A stretch of 48,665 nt of DNA from JADKCL01 sp031415375 (GCA_031415375.1 JANORP010000010.1:1-48665); one strand, 5' to 3'. Positions 40,603 through 48,665 are shown, counted from the stretch's first letter. A program made the numbers and translations. Notes: generated from the letters alone by a model not told the origin.

Positions 40603-41610
40603 TCAGCGCTGCTTCAATCTTTCAATCACCACTGCTTCAAATCGTTTCCGCAAATAATCCTCGGGCTTTTCTGTTTTTTCGCCCGCGGGCAAGGCTTCGC
40701 AGTTGTGCGTCTCCATGTGTAGCAAATAGAGTCGGCTGCCCTTGCCGTGACCCTGCAGTTTCAGCAAGGCGGGCACAGCGGTGCATTGGAGCTTGTTTTC
40801 ACTGTTATCCAGCTCAGACCGCAAGGTGAACCGATACCTGAAGATACCGTCGGGGTTCACGTACATGCTGTCGATATTGGGAATCTGGTATTCTCTGATT
40901 TCATCGATGAAAACGCTGTCGTCGATCTGCGCATAGATGGTGTCGCAATAGGTTTGCGTATCGGTGTTGTGATGAAGGTAAATGCGCTGCTCTCCTTCCT
41001 GCTGGAATTCATTCGCCTTTTCATGCAGCAGGCTCAACGGCGGATTGTCCCGTTGATCTTCGACAGAGATCATATTCAGCCGTCTCACGACTTCAGATGG
41101 AGCGATCAGGAGGTCATATTTTGCATCAAAATCAAAGTCATTGGTGTAGCTCGTTGCGCAAAAAGCAAAAATTGACAGGCACAGCACGAGTCCCTCGGCG
41201 ATTTTGTGGATTGGATGTGGAATGACCAGCTTTGGCCTTAATTCTCTTGATCTCCATTCTGCCAGTGGCAATACCAGCAACGCAGCCCAATCTCCATAGT
41301 CAAGTACGCGATGCAGCGGCAAAATACCTGCTCCATTCCATGCATCCAAGAGTGGCATCACCAAGGGTGACTTCCAAAAGGCAAACCCGATTGCCAAAAA
41401 CCAAGCCACACCTGTTGCACGACTAGGAAGAAGGCGCATCCCTATCCAAGCAACGGCATATAAGCCAGCAAAATCGCTGAGTTTACCCGTCCAAAAATTG
41501 TGGAATGCAGCCTTCAAGACATGGTCATTGAGCAGCAGTAAGGCCAATGCCCCCAAAAAGGCGGGATCCAATAACCTACGCAAGCGTGTTTTTGACCAAT
41601 TTTTTTCCAT
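40603..41610 (-). CDS. Membrane protein with TGKLSDFAGL motif
   Basis: A 335-aa protein. Residues ~15-165 contain four to five hydrophobic membrane segments with the motif NDHVLKAAFHNFWTGKLSDFAGL near 28-50 and a second short motif LHRVLDYGDWAALLVLP. This is a pattern I know from an unnamed bacterial membrane-protein family. The C-terminal ~170 residues are hydrophilic, with many acidic and Tyr residues, and probably face the periplasm (a Ser/Tyr-rich YTNDFDFDAKYD region follows the last segment). Function unknown. It is divergent from the secreted protein gene at 41804, with the DnaA-box cluster between them. Confidence 0.78.
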   Translation of the reverse strand: MEKNWSKTRLRRLLDPAFLGALALLLLNDHVLKAAFHNFWTGKLSDFAGLYAVAWIGMRLLPSRATGVAWFLAIGFAFWKSPLVMPLLDAWNGAGILPLHRVLDYGDWAALLVLPLAEWRSRELRPKLVIPHPIHKIAEGLVLCLSIFAFCATSYTNDFDFDAKYDLLIAPSEVVRRLNMISVEDQRDNPPLSLLHEKANEFQQEGEQRIYLHHNTDTQTYCDTIYAQIDDSVFIDEIREYQIPNIDSMYVNPDGIFRYRFTLRSELDNSENKLQCTAVPALLKLQGHGKGSRLYLLHMETHNCEALPAGEKTEKPEDYLRKRFEAVVIERLKQR

Positions 41611-41737
41611 CGCATCAATTTCTGCCCTTTGGGCCGCAATTGCAAATTTTAGGTGGTTCGCTCACATTCTGAGCAGGTTGTATTTCCCGTCAAGGGCCAA
41701 CTTGCTACCATCTTTGTTGAAATTGAGATATTAACAA

Positions 41738-41867
41738 TGTGGATAACTTGCATTTATCCACAGGAGTGATTAGCTTGGCAATGTTTTAATCTCCTCGTAT
41801 TCAATGAAAACTTTCAAATTGAACTATTTCTGCTTCGCGTTATCCACATGCTGTTGTATGTGGATAG
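41738..41867. promoter_or_regulatory. Cluster of four DnaA boxes in two inverted pairs (candidate origin)
   Basis: Perfect 9-mers TTATCCACA or its complement occur at 41738-41746 (TGTGGATAA), 41754-41762 (TTATCCACA) and 41840-41848 (TTATCCACA). A fourth, with one mismatch (TGTGGATAG), is at 41859-41867. Both pairs are inverted, with spacings of 7 and 10 bases. The first pair is intergenic and the second lies in the signal-peptide codons of the gene at 41804. By chance, fewer than one perfect box would be expected in the whole 48.7-kb window. The moderately AT-rich stretch between the pairs could be an unwinding element. Could also be a DnaA regulatory or titration site. Confidence 0.6.
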
Positions 41868-42838
41868 GTGCAAGCAGCCTCTGGGCGGCGGGAAAAAGTT
41901 GCCAAAAAGGATTCATCGTTTTCGCTGGACAGGATGCCAAGGGCAGCGTCGTGTTTGCGATGGAGACGACACAGTCTCAAGGAAATCGATGGGACTGGAC
42001 ACAAGCCACGCAGGCAGTGTGGCTGTATGATGAGAAAGTGGGCTGGGTCAAACTCAAAGATCGGTATGGGAGGCCATTCGAAGACAATTTTGGCAGGCGC
42101 ATCGGCGGTGAATTCCAATCACAGTTTTCCAACGGGGTGCAACCTCGCATGATATTGCACAGCGACGCCAATCGCATCCACCTTGCCATGAAAGCCGACC
42201 ACGTGGCCTTGCAGGCCAAGGCGCACGAGGGGCAACTCATCATCGCCAATGGGGAGGGTGTATTCACTTGGAAGGAGCGCCGCATTGTGGGTAAAGTTTA
42301 TATGCGCAACGTCCTGCACCAAGGCAAGGGAGCTGCAGATATCTATTTCCAAAACAACCGAGGCATGCACCGCGAGGCACTCTACCTCGCCGTGGGCAAG
42401 CAAGGGTTTATGAGTTTCGTGCGCACCAATGAAAAGAGCTATGCCCCGATCGGTGGGCAGCTTTCACTCACTTTGATGCTCGATTCCCTCACAGGTGCCG
42501 CAACTGACATCAACGTAGAGGCTACTGGTTGGAGCCGCATGGGACTCTATGAATTTCCCACGGAATGGCAGGGAACTTTTGCGCTTGACGGACGTGCTGC
42601 GATGTTCAAGCTGTTGACGTTTGAATATCAAACGACTGAGTACTTGCTGTTTGCGGGCACGCGCATGGCCTCAGCGCGTGGGTTTTTGAGTTTTGATGGG
42701 GAGAGTTACCCAATCTATGGCATGGCCGAGGTCGAGGGCCGCTGGCAAGGCAAAAAAGAAATCCAGGAGGAGGAATGGCTTGCACGCCCAGTGCAGGAAA
42801 TGACGCCAGGGTCCTCATGGGAAGCGATCGCACATTGA
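41804..42838 (+). CDS. Secreted beta-rich protein of unknown function
   Basis: A 344-aa exported protein: signal peptide at residues ~1-29 (ending SSLWAAG) with an unusual run of Cys residues (STCCCMW). The body is predicted mostly beta, with many Gly/Trp/Phe alternations (GKSCQKGFIVFAGQDAKGSVVFAM; TEWQGTFALDGRA), compatible with a lipocalin-like or porin-accessory fold. No catalytic motif is recognised. The signal-peptide codons contain two of the four DnaA boxes. It is followed after 10 bases by the frame of a porin, so the two may be co-transcribed. Confidence 0.75.
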   Translation: MKTFKLNYFCFALSTCCCMWIGASSLWAAGKSCQKGFIVFAGQDAKGSVVFAMETTQSQGNRWDWTQATQAVWLYDEKVGWVKLKDRYGRPFEDNFGRRIGGEFQSQFSNGVQPRMILHSDANRIHLAMKADHVALQAKAHEGQLIIANGEGVFTWKERRIVGKVYMRNVLHQGKGAADIYFQNNRGMHREALYLAVGKQGFMSFVRTNEKSYAPIGGQLSLTLMLDSLTGAATDINVEATGWSRMGLYEFPTEWQGTFALDGRAAMFKLLTFEYQTTEYLLFAGTRMASARGFLSFDGESYPIYGMAEVEGRWQGKKEIQEEEWLARPVQEMTPGSSWEAIAH

Positions 42839-42847
42839 TCTCGACAA

Positions 42848-44176
42848 ATGCTGGGAACATCGAATCACAAAGTAGGGCAGACGCATTCGAATCGTTACCT
42901 GAACAGCGTTTTTGCACCCTCAGGGCTGGGCGACCGAGGACCGCTCGCACATCAGCGGCAGACTTGGCTGCCCTTGATCGTGATGCTGTTGAGTTTCGGG
43001 TTATTTCGTTCACCCTTGTTCTCACAAGAAGATTGGAATGTTTTCCAGCGCCTAGAGCAGCGCATCAAGACCCTTGAGCGCAAGGTCGAGGCGGATAGTG
43101 TAAGGCTTGCGCAAGATGAAAAAAGTACATTCTATCTCTACAAATATCTGCATGTCGCAGATACGAATGCTCCTGCATTGCGCTTCACGGGGTATTTGGA
43201 TGCCTACTATGCCATCTATTCTGACTCGGTGACGAGCGAATTCCAGAAATTCCCCACATCCTCGCCGCGCAAAAACCAGTTTGGTCTCAATATGCTCTAC
43301 CTCGCAGCAAATTATGTGGGGAAGCATGCGCGTGCCAACGTAGGACTGCATTTCGGAGACATTGCCAGCAGTGCCTGGTCTGAACGTTTCAACTTGATCC
43401 AAGAGGCCAATCTCGGCATCAAATTGCACAAACGCATTTGGCTTGACGGTGGTTTTTTTCGCACACATCTGGGTATGGAATCCATTCAACCGAGGGAAAA
43501 TATCACCCAAAGCATCGCGGTCACCACCTACTTTGAACCCTATTTTCTGAGTGGCCTGAAATTCACATACCTCGCCAGTGACAAACTGAGTTTGCAACTG
43601 AGCACGTTCAATGGGTTCAATACATTTGTCGAGACCAACCGCAACAAAGCCATCGGTGCTTCCGCCGTGTATGTCTTCAATGAAAAATCGCTGCTTTCGA
43701 TCAATGCACTTTACAGTGACGAATCCCCTAACAGCCAGTCATATCGGCAGCCGAGATTGTACAGCGATGCCTACTATGTGTATCGCGGCCCAAAAGTTGA
43801 ATTTGGCGCGGAGGCCAATTTCGGAATCCAAGCACGTTCCGATCTGCAAGACAGCACGCAGGCGGCGCTCATGTACAGTTTCATACTCGCTGCGAAATAT
43901 AAAATGGGCAAGGTGGGCGTCTATGGGCGTGCCGAAATGTTTGAGGACAGCAATGAAATGCTCACCGGCCCCATTGAAAACGCCAATCATCAGCTTGTCG
44001 GGATCAACACCGTCGGCGGTACGCTGGGCACCGAGTTGAAGCCATTGCCCAATACGTTTTTGCGCGTGGAGAGTCGTTACCTGCACGCATCTGACCGCGA
44101 AACGATCTTTTACCGCCAAGGTCGCTACTACCACCACCGCTGGGAAGGCATTGCTGCCCTAGGCGTCTGGTTTTGA
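42848..44176 (+). CDS. Putative beta-barrel porin of the BBP2 type
   Basis: Up to 442 aa. The segment APALRFTGYLDAYYAIYSD and the later alternating strands, ending in a C-terminal aromatic residue (GIAALGVWF), fit the Bacteroidota BBP2 outer-membrane porin family. A likely signal peptide is the hydrophobic stretch WLPLIVMLLSFGLFRSPLFSQ near residues 40-60, which suggests that the real start is the ATG at 42983 (~397 aa). A short coiled-coil-like segment (FQRLEQRIKTLERKVEADSVRL) follows the signal, as in other porins with an N-terminal oligomerising helix. It should form a passive channel for small solutes; substrate unknown. It is downstream of the secreted beta-rich protein. Confidence 0.82.
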   Translation: MLGTSNHKVGQTHSNRYLNSVFAPSGLGDRGPLAHQRQTWLPLIVMLLSFGLFRSPLFSQEDWNVFQRLEQRIKTLERKVEADSVRLAQDEKSTFYLYKYLHVADTNAPALRFTGYLDAYYAIYSDSVTSEFQKFPTSSPRKNQFGLNMLYLAANYVGKHARANVGLHFGDIASSAWSERFNLIQEANLGIKLHKRIWLDGGFFRTHLGMESIQPRENITQSIAVTTYFEPYFLSGLKFTYLASDKLSLQLSTFNGFNTFVETNRNKAIGASAVYVFNEKSLLSINALYSDESPNSQSYRQPRLYSDAYYVYRGPKVEFGAEANFGIQARSDLQDSTQAALMYSFILAAKYKMGKVGVYGRAEMFEDSNEMLTGPIENANHQLVGINTVGGTLGTELKPLPNTFLRVESRYLHASDRETIFYRQGRYYHHRWEGIAALGVWF

Positions 44177-44327
44177 GAAAATGGTTGGGAAATCGTTTGA
44201 GGAGGCAAGACCATCAGAATTACGGGTTGTAGGGCCAGTGATCTTCGGCGTGCCATTGACATCTGAACAAAAACGAATCAAAGATATCAAGCGCGCGTCC
44301 CCCGACAATATTCATTAAATTTCAGCC

Positions 44328-45500
44328 ATGAATTCGATCGCTACACCAAGATTTGCTGGCCTCCTTTTTTCCCTGCTCGCCGCATTGGTAAGTTGCACAG
44401 CCCCGAAACCTTGGTACAATAAAGATTACGACACCCAGCAGTTGGATCGGCCTTATGCCGCACTCGACGATTCCGAGGTTGCCTACACCTTATATATGAT
44501 AGGGGATTGCGGGAATTCATCGCCCACACAGCCATGGCCCACGTTCGAGCTCTTGAAGCGGGAACTTAAATCCGCCACCGCCAACTGCGGGGTGATCTAC
44601 CTAGGCGACAATATCTACGAGTTGGGCCTCCCAGCAGATACTGCCCCTGATCGCAAGGAAATGGAACGCCGTATGACCGCCCAATTGGCACCGGCCAATG
44701 GGTTTGCAGGGCGCGTCATCGTGATCCCCGGCAACCACGACTGGGCGCAAGGCAAACCTGATGGCTACGCAGCCCGCTTGCGCGAGGAAAAATTTGTCGA
44801 GGGCCATCTCCAGCGCGGCAATACCTATCTTCCCGATGACGGTTGCCCTGGCCCCTATGAATTGGCGCTTACCGATAGCATCACGCTGCTCGTCTATGAC
44901 TCGCAATGGTGGCTGCACCCGCACCAAAAGCCTGGCAAAGCCGAGGGCTGTGCCGAGACCGATGCCGATTTTTTGGCCGATTTTCAGGCAGCGCTCGCGC
45001 GCCAACAAGGAAAACAAATCGTGGTTGCTGCCCACCATCCACAGCATAGTTACGGTGCCCATGGCGGCCATTATCATCCGCTCTTCCACCTGTTTCCCAT
45101 GCTCATGTTCAAGCACAATGCTTGGGTTCCACTGCCTGTGCTGGGTTCGATTGCCGTCTGGTACCGCAAGTTTCATGGGAATATCCAAGACATTCCCCAT
45201 CCCCGCTACCGATCCATGCGCGATGCCTTGGAGTCCCAGTTTTCGGCACATCCAGGCTTGATTTCACTTGCTGGCCACGACCACAACCTGCAATACCGCA
45301 CGCTAGACGGGCGGCACTACATCGTGAGTGGCGCTGGCAGCAAGGGCAATTACGTCGGTCACGGTAAGCGGGCGCGGTTTACCGATGCTGAGATGGGGTT
45401 TGGCAAGCTGATTTTTAGGAAAGATGGCGGTCGTGTTCTCGAGTTTTGGGTCCCTGGCCCCAAAGGCGATGGGGTTTTGCGGTTTTGGGAGGAATGGTAG
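44328..45500 (+). CDS. Metallophosphoesterase (purple-acid-phosphatase-like) lipoprotein
   Basis: A 390-aa exported lipoprotein (lipobox ALVSC, C23). The calcineurin-like signature is complete: IGDCGN (D60), YLGDNIYE (D94, N95), PGNHDW (N136, H137), AAHHP (H236, H237) and AGHDHN (H317, H319). This is a di-metal phosphoesterase at the membrane surface. The spacing resembles bacterial purple-acid-phosphatase-like enzymes. It may release phosphate from nucleotides or other organic phosphates, by inference. It is preceded by a 150-base intergenic stretch and followed by a hairpin and pfkA. Confidence 0.9.
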   Translation: MNSIATPRFAGLLFSLLAALVSCTAPKPWYNKDYDTQQLDRPYAALDDSEVAYTLYMIGDCGNSSPTQPWPTFELLKRELKSATANCGVIYLGDNIYELGLPADTAPDRKEMERRMTAQLAPANGFAGRVIVIPGNHDWAQGKPDGYAARLREEKFVEGHLQRGNTYLPDDGCPGPYELALTDSITLLVYDSQWWLHPHQKPGKAEGCAETDADFLADFQAALARQQGKQIVVAAHHPQHSYGAHGGHYHPLFHLFPMLMFKHNAWVPLPVLGSIAVWYRKFHGNIQDIPHPRYRSMRDALESQFSAHPGLISLAGHDHNLQYRTLDGRHYIVSGAGSKGNYVGHGKRARFTDAEMGFGKLIFRKDGGRVLEFWVPGPKGDGVLRFWEEW

Positions 45501-45581
45501 GCTCGTCAAATGCGTGATTCAAGACCAGCGCAAAAACTGAGGCTCGATGTGAAGACTAGAGGAATGGATCGCAGCACCTAG

Positions 45582-45601
45582 GCTATCTGGTGGCAGATAG
45601 C
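45582..45601 (+). promoter_or_regulatory. Perfect 8-bp hairpin upstream of pfkA
   Basis: GCTATCTG (45582-45589) pairs with CAGATAGC (45594-45601) around GTGG. It lies ~45 bases before the pfkA -7 box. It has no T-run, so an operator or mRNA-end structure of the metallophosphoesterase gene is as likely as a terminator. Confidence 0.4.
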
Positions 45602-45645
45602 ATTGGATACATTGCAGGAAAAGTGTGAATTCTAGTACACAACAT

Positions 45646-45653
45646 TATATTTG
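45646..45653 (+). promoter_or_regulatory. Bacteroidota-type -7 box almost adjoining the pfkA start
   Basis: TATATTTG matches TAnnTTTG. Its last base is only 4 bases before the preferred ATG (45658). With a transcript starting a few bases downstream, the mRNA would be leaderless or nearly so. A weak TGTG replaces the usual TTTG about 20 bases upstream. Confidence 0.5.
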
Positions 45654-45657
45654 CTGT

Positions 45658-46638
45658 ATGACGAAGATGAAAACGATCGGCGTATTCACCTCAGGCGGTG
45701 ATTCTCCTGGCATGAATGCCTGCATCCGTGCTGTAGTGCGCACAGGGATATTTTATGGGCTGCGCGTCGTGGGTATCCGCCGTGGCTATGAAGGCATGAT
45801 CGACGGCGATTTTACAGAAATGGTGAGCAGTTCAGTGAGCGACATCATTCATTACGGAGGCACAATTTTGAAGACCGCGCGTAGCCCACGTTTTTTCACG
45901 CCCGAGGGGCGTGCTACTGCCGCTGAAAATCTGCGGCGCTTTGGCATCGACGGCGTCGTGGCGATCGGTGGCGATGGCACAACGACGGGTGCTCGTATTT
46001 TCTATGGCGAACATGGCATCCCCTTTGTCGCGACCCCAGGCACGATCGACAACGATCTGTTTGGAACCGACTACACGATCGGCTACGACACGGCTCTGAA
46101 TACGGCGGTGAACGCCATCGACAAGATCCGCGACACTGCTGCATCACATAACAGGCTCTTTTTCGTCGAGGTCATGGGGCGCGATGCAGGATTCATCGCC
46201 CTCAATTCAGGCATTGCCGGCGGGGCTGAGGCCGTATTGATTCCCGAGACCAAGACCGACATCGACGCGCTCATCGCGACTTTGGAGACCGGTTGGAGCC
46301 GCAAAAAGTCCTCGAGTATCATTGTCGTCGCCGAGGGCGACGAGGCAGGAGGCGCATTTGCCATCGCCGAGAAGGTCAAGGCCCGTTTCTCGCACTACGA
46401 CACGCGTGTGACTGTGCTCGGGCACATCCAGCGCGGGGGCACCCCCACATGCATGGACCGCGTGCAAGCCAGCGAGCTTGGCAATGCAGCCGTCAAGGCC
46501 CTCTTGGAAGGCCGCTTCAGCATCATGCTTGGCAAGATGAATGGACAGATCAGCGAAACGCCGTTTGACCAGGCGATCAAGCAGCACAACCCCGTGAATC
46601 CCAATTTGTTGGAGCTGGTTAAGGTCTTGTCGATATAG
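45658..46638 (+). CDS. pfkA: 6-phosphofructokinase (ATP-dependent)
   Basis: A 326-aa cytoplasmic glycolytic enzyme that phosphorylates fructose 6-phosphate. The frame opens at 45625; the ATG at 45658 fits the family N-terminus (MKTIGVFTSGGDSPGMNACIR). The motifs GGDGTTTGA (about 104-112), PGTIDND (127-133, with catalytic D131) and VEVMGRDAG are present. Gly in GGDG and Gly in PGTIDND, instead of Asp and Lys, indicate ATP rather than pyrophosphate as donor. It is convergent with the hypothetical gene at 46667, with a short hairpin between them. Confidence 0.95.
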   Translation: MTKMKTIGVFTSGGDSPGMNACIRAVVRTGIFYGLRVVGIRRGYEGMIDGDFTEMVSSSVSDIIHYGGTILKTARSPRFFTPEGRATAAENLRRFGIDGVVAIGGDGTTTGARIFYGEHGIPFVATPGTIDNDLFGTDYTIGYDTALNTAVNAIDKIRDTAASHNRLFFVEVMGRDAGFIALNSGIAGGAEAVLIPETKTDIDALIATLETGWSRKKSSSIIVVAEGDEAGGAFAIAEKVKARFSHYDTRVTVLGHIQRGGTPTCMDRVQASELGNAAVKALLEGRFSIMLGKMNGQISETPFDQAIKQHNPVNPNLLELVKVLSI

Positions 46639-46647
46639 TGAGGGCGG

Positions 46648-46662
46648 GGAGGCTATGCCTCC
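46648..46662. terminator. Short hairpin between convergent genes
   Basis: GGAGGC (46648-46653) pairs with GCCTCC (46657-46662) around TAT, between the pfkA stop and the opposing gene's stop. The stem is short and no clear T-run is seen on either strand. Confidence 0.4.
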
Positions 46663-46666
46663 ATCT

Positions 46667-47320
46667 TCAAAATCGAGTTACCTTTTCCAACGTCGCCGCA
46701 AACCGCATTTCGGCAAGGATCAGGCCCATGTGCATACGCGCCATACTCAATGGATGCTCATGGAACTGAGCATCGTATTCTGGTCGCTCAGATAGATTCA
46801 TCAACCTCCCTTCATTGAAATGGGGGTCGTAGGGATCCATGTTCCAACCTTGCAATCCTTGATCGGTGAGTTTCACGAGGCCGGTTTCCATCAGTTGGTC
46901 GAGCACAATTGTGCCCCGCATATTGGTGGTATCGACTTCCATGGCTTGCACTTTGACGACAAAACTGCAATCGCGAAATGGAATTGTGAGGGATACGAGA
47001 TAGGTCGTTCCCTTTTGTTCCTGCGGGATTTTGAGCACCGTTTTCACTGCGGCATAACCTTGGAGGTCGATCGGTGCGACCTCAATGATGCCTCCATGGG
47101 CTTGTAGGGACAAGGCGCGGTAAAACGAGCGTAGCCCATCGCTGTTTGCTAGCGGGGGAATGTCGGGTTTTTGGTCGAAAAAATTGAGCGAGAGGGCAAT
47201 CGGACGTTCTGGATTGACCCAGAGTTTTACACCTGCCTCATCCTTGCGGGACTCCCAGCCAAAATCAGGAATTGTGATCGCGTCGATTGTTGGTTTTTTG
47301 CTGCGAAATAGATTGAACAT
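46667..47320 (-). CDS. Hypothetical cytoplasmic protein
   Basis: A 217-aa protein with no signal peptide or membrane segment. It begins MFNLFRSKKPTIDAITIPDFGWESRKDE and has a mixed alpha/beta composition with several conserved-looking Trp and Asp residues (GWNMDPYDPHFNEGRLMNLSERPEYDAQF near 157-185, and a C-terminal helix MARMHMGLILAEMRFAATLE). No family recognised. Its ATG lies 12 bases after the stop of the upstream TPR gene, so the two form an operon. Confidence 0.78.
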   Translation of the reverse strand: MFNLFRSKKPTIDAITIPDFGWESRKDEAGVKLWVNPERPIALSLNFFDQKPDIPPLANSDGLRSFYRALSLQAHGGIIEVAPIDLQGYAAVKTVLKIPQEQKGTTYLVSLTIPFRDCSFVVKVQAMEVDTTNMRGTIVLDQLMETGLVKLTDQGLQGWNMDPYDPHFNEGRLMNLSERPEYDAQFHEHPLSMARMHMGLILAEMRFAATLEKVTRF

Positions 47321-47332
47321 AGGGACAATGAG

Positions 47333-47992
47333 TTAACCAAACTGCGTGATCACTTGCCGGGCCAAGGCCAAATTGTTATGTGTCGTTGCTGGAGAAGCGA
47401 TCATCGCCTCGATCAACAACTTACCTTCGGCATTTTTTCCACTTGCTCCTAGCATCAATGCTTTGTTCAACATCAACATACCTGCCGTCTCAGCGTCTCC
47501 CTCCACTGAGAGTCCCATGTCGATGGCCTTGAGCTTGTCTGTTGGATCTTCCAACAACGAAAAAAGCGCCATCCAGCCAGGTGCGAACTGTGGAACTTGT
47601 TGCGTAAGCGCCTGTGCCGTCGCCAACTTTCGGGGGATGCTGTCAAACCACTCAATTTGCATATAGGTATAATACGTTCCTGAGGGAAATTTACCCGCAG
47701 CTTCTCCTTCAAGCGCATAGATAGCAGTCTTCGTGGTGAAAAATCCTCGCGGTTCCACCTCATTCGTTTTGCGGTAATAGTGCAGCGCTTGTGCGGCGTC
47801 GCCCTTGAGGAAATAGGAAAATGCGAGGTCATAATAAGGGTAGGCCCAATTCGGATCCAAGAGGATTGCCGCCCTTAATTTCTCGATGGCGGCATCAAAA
47901 TTGCCAGCTTGGCCATCTGCACGCGCTCCTTGATGAAGTTCGGCGGCGGTGGGAGGGAGGACATCCTGTTTCTTTTTGAAGAAATTGAGCAT
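47333..47992 (-). CDS. Tetratricopeptide-repeat protein
   Basis: The frame opens at 48070; the ATG at 47992 is preferred, as the upstream 26 codons look untranslated and the start MLNFFKKKQDV parallels the MFNLFRSKKP start of the next gene (219 aa). Residues ~15-80 hold two TPR units (ELHQGARADGQAGNFDAAIEKLRAAILLDP, AYPYYDLAFSYFLKGDAAQALHYYRKTNEVEP). A longer helical region follows to the end. It is a cytoplasmic scaffold-like protein, translated just upstream of the hypothetical gene at 47320, and probably works with its product. Confidence 0.82.
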   Translation of the reverse strand: MLNFFKKKQDVLPPTAAELHQGARADGQAGNFDAAIEKLRAAILLDPNWAYPYYDLAFSYFLKGDAAQALHYYRKTNEVEPRGFFTTKTAIYALEGEAAGKFPSGTYYTYMQIEWFDSIPRKLATAQALTQQVPQFAPGWMALFSLLEDPTDKLKAIDMGLSVEGDAETAGMLMLNKALMLGASGKNAEGKLLIEAMIASPATTHNNLALARQVITQFG

Positions 47993-48354
47993 AGTGTTGC
48001 GATTGTGAGGGGTTAATTTCGGCATTTGGATTTTGAGAAGCAAAGATAACTGTTCAGCGAGGGGATACACTCCTAGACCTCCCGATGCCTCTATCGTGGA
48101 CCGTTGTCCATTCTGAGCGCGTAAACTGCTCGACCTTTAAGGAAAAAATCTCTGCTGGGACTGAATTTGCTGATTCAAAATTTCCAAAACGATGGTTGTC
48201 AAGCGGATCGGAATATTGAGCGGAACATGTGGATTTCAAACCTTGGCAGAGTCAAAATCAGCCATTAGATTTGCCTGCGTTGAGTACGTCGAGTGTCGAT
48301 CCTGGATCGATCGTACTTGCAACATGCTTTTAGGAACGAAAATGATCGCTTTCA
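47993..48354. other. Divergent intergenic region near the window end
   Basis: About 360 bases between the TPR gene and the lipoprotein gene. A minus-strand frame at 48054-48239 and an antisense frame at 48330-48557 have no protein-like features. No strong hairpin was seen. It should contain both divergent promoters. Confidence 0.35.
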
Positions 48355-48665
48355 ATGACTGTCGGTAGGAATAAATGGGCTTTCATGCTACTGATTTGGG
48401 TGAGCGCCTGCCTTGCCGGTTGCAACGACGGGCCTATCGTGAAAACGCCCGACTCCACCGTGCCAATTGTGCAGCCCGACACCAGCAACCGCAAGTCGCT
48501 CCCCGATTTTGAATCTCGTATTGCACAGCGGTTCTCGCGCAACGACACCGCTGTCATTGATCACCGCAAGCTTCAGGACCTCATTGCCGACTCCATCCCC
48601 GGGTACTTACTGGAGGTAAACGAAGCGAGCACATTTCATGCACCACTTTTCACATTTGCAGAGGC
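48355..48665 (+). CDS. 5' part of a lipoprotein gene (cut by the window end)
   Basis: An open frame from the ATG at 48355 runs to the last base (103 complete codons). Residues 1-23 form a lipoprotein signal peptide (MTVGRNKWAFMLLIWVSACLAGC, lipobox LAGC, C23). A Pro/Thr/Asp-rich linker follows (TPDSTVPIVQPDTSN), then a region with PDFESRIAQRFSRNDT and DLIADSIPGYLLEVNEAST. The linker and lipobox make a real exported lipoprotein very likely. The rest and the function are outside the window. Confidence 0.75.
   Translation, partial: MTVGRNKWAFMLLIWVSACLAGCNDGPIVKTPDSTVPIVQPDTSNRKSLPDFESRIAQRFSRNDTAVIDHRKLQDLIADSIPGYLLEVNEASTFHAPLFTFAE

Noticed and set aside
1..48665. tRNA or rRNA genes
   Set aside because: No cloverleaf with a GGTTCGA-type T-loop and no rRNA-like sequence was recognised in any of the gene gaps by eye. 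A covariance-model scan would be needed to be certain.

Overview
The window is chromosomal DNA from a member of the Bacteroidota. Three large secreted proteins end in type IX secretion (T9SS)-style C-terminal modules. Many lipoproteins have short lipoboxes, promoters of the TAnnTTTG type can be found, and the core genes (asd, lipA, ndk, rsmE, ATP-type pckA, pfkA) have Bacteroidota-like sequences. GC content is intermediate. Several unnamed families (a cytoplasmic helical-repeat protein, a secreted repeat protein beginning with a Cys-Ala-Trp stretch, a membrane protein with a TGKLSDFAGL motif) fit an environmental Saprospiria/Chitinophagia-like lineage. The exact class is an inference.

Layout. 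0-4.3 kb: a Nudix hydrolase, an orphan protein with an N-terminal leader like that of Bacteroidota eCIS/DUF4157-associated cargo, a cytochrome b5-like mini-protein and asd, the last two separated by a heptamer-repeat hairpin. 4.3-10.2 kb: one giant secreted protein built from six Ig-like + lamin-tail-domain pairs. 10.2-19.1 kb, minus strand: two SDR-type oxidoreductases, a SixA-like phosphatase, a T9SS beta-propeller protein, lipA with an outer-membrane protein, and an FKBP lipoprotein with a DHH phosphoesterase. 19.4-26.4 kb: ndk, a helical-repeat protein, a small secreted protein, rsmE, pckA and a COQ7-like protein. 26.4-32.8 kb, minus strand: a T9SS/PKD protein, a lipoprotein, a large secreted helical-repeat protein and a GT4 glycosyltransferase, partly overlapping or abutting.

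32.9-35.3 kb is the accessory hot spot. It holds a compact three-gene operon read here as a toxin-antitoxin-chaperone (TAC) module: a candidate RelE/HigB-like toxin, an XRE antitoxin with a long C-terminal tail, and a SecB-like chaperone. A palindrome overlies its promoter. Directly downstream are a 215-bp element with 29-bp imperfect terminal inverted repeats (24/29 identical) and a 63-bp tandem duplication inside a small ORF. This is the best candidate for an undescribed system in the window, with a likely role in phage defence or stress.

35.3-41.6 kb: a CHAD protein, then on the minus strand a HEAT-repeat/cyclophilin lipoprotein, a GH113-like lipoprotein and a membrane protein. At 41.74-41.87 kb, between divergent genes and running into the second one, lie three perfect DnaA boxes and one near-perfect box in two inverted pairs, a candidate replication-origin or DnaA-binding locus. 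41.8-48.7 kb: a secreted protein of unknown function, a BBP2-type porin, a metallophosphoesterase lipoprotein, pfkA with a promoter almost touching its start codon, a two-gene hypothetical/TPR unit, and the 5' part of a lipoprotein gene cut by the window end.

No rRNA, tRNA, CRISPR array or intact transposase was recognised. All functions come from reading motifs; no database search was run.
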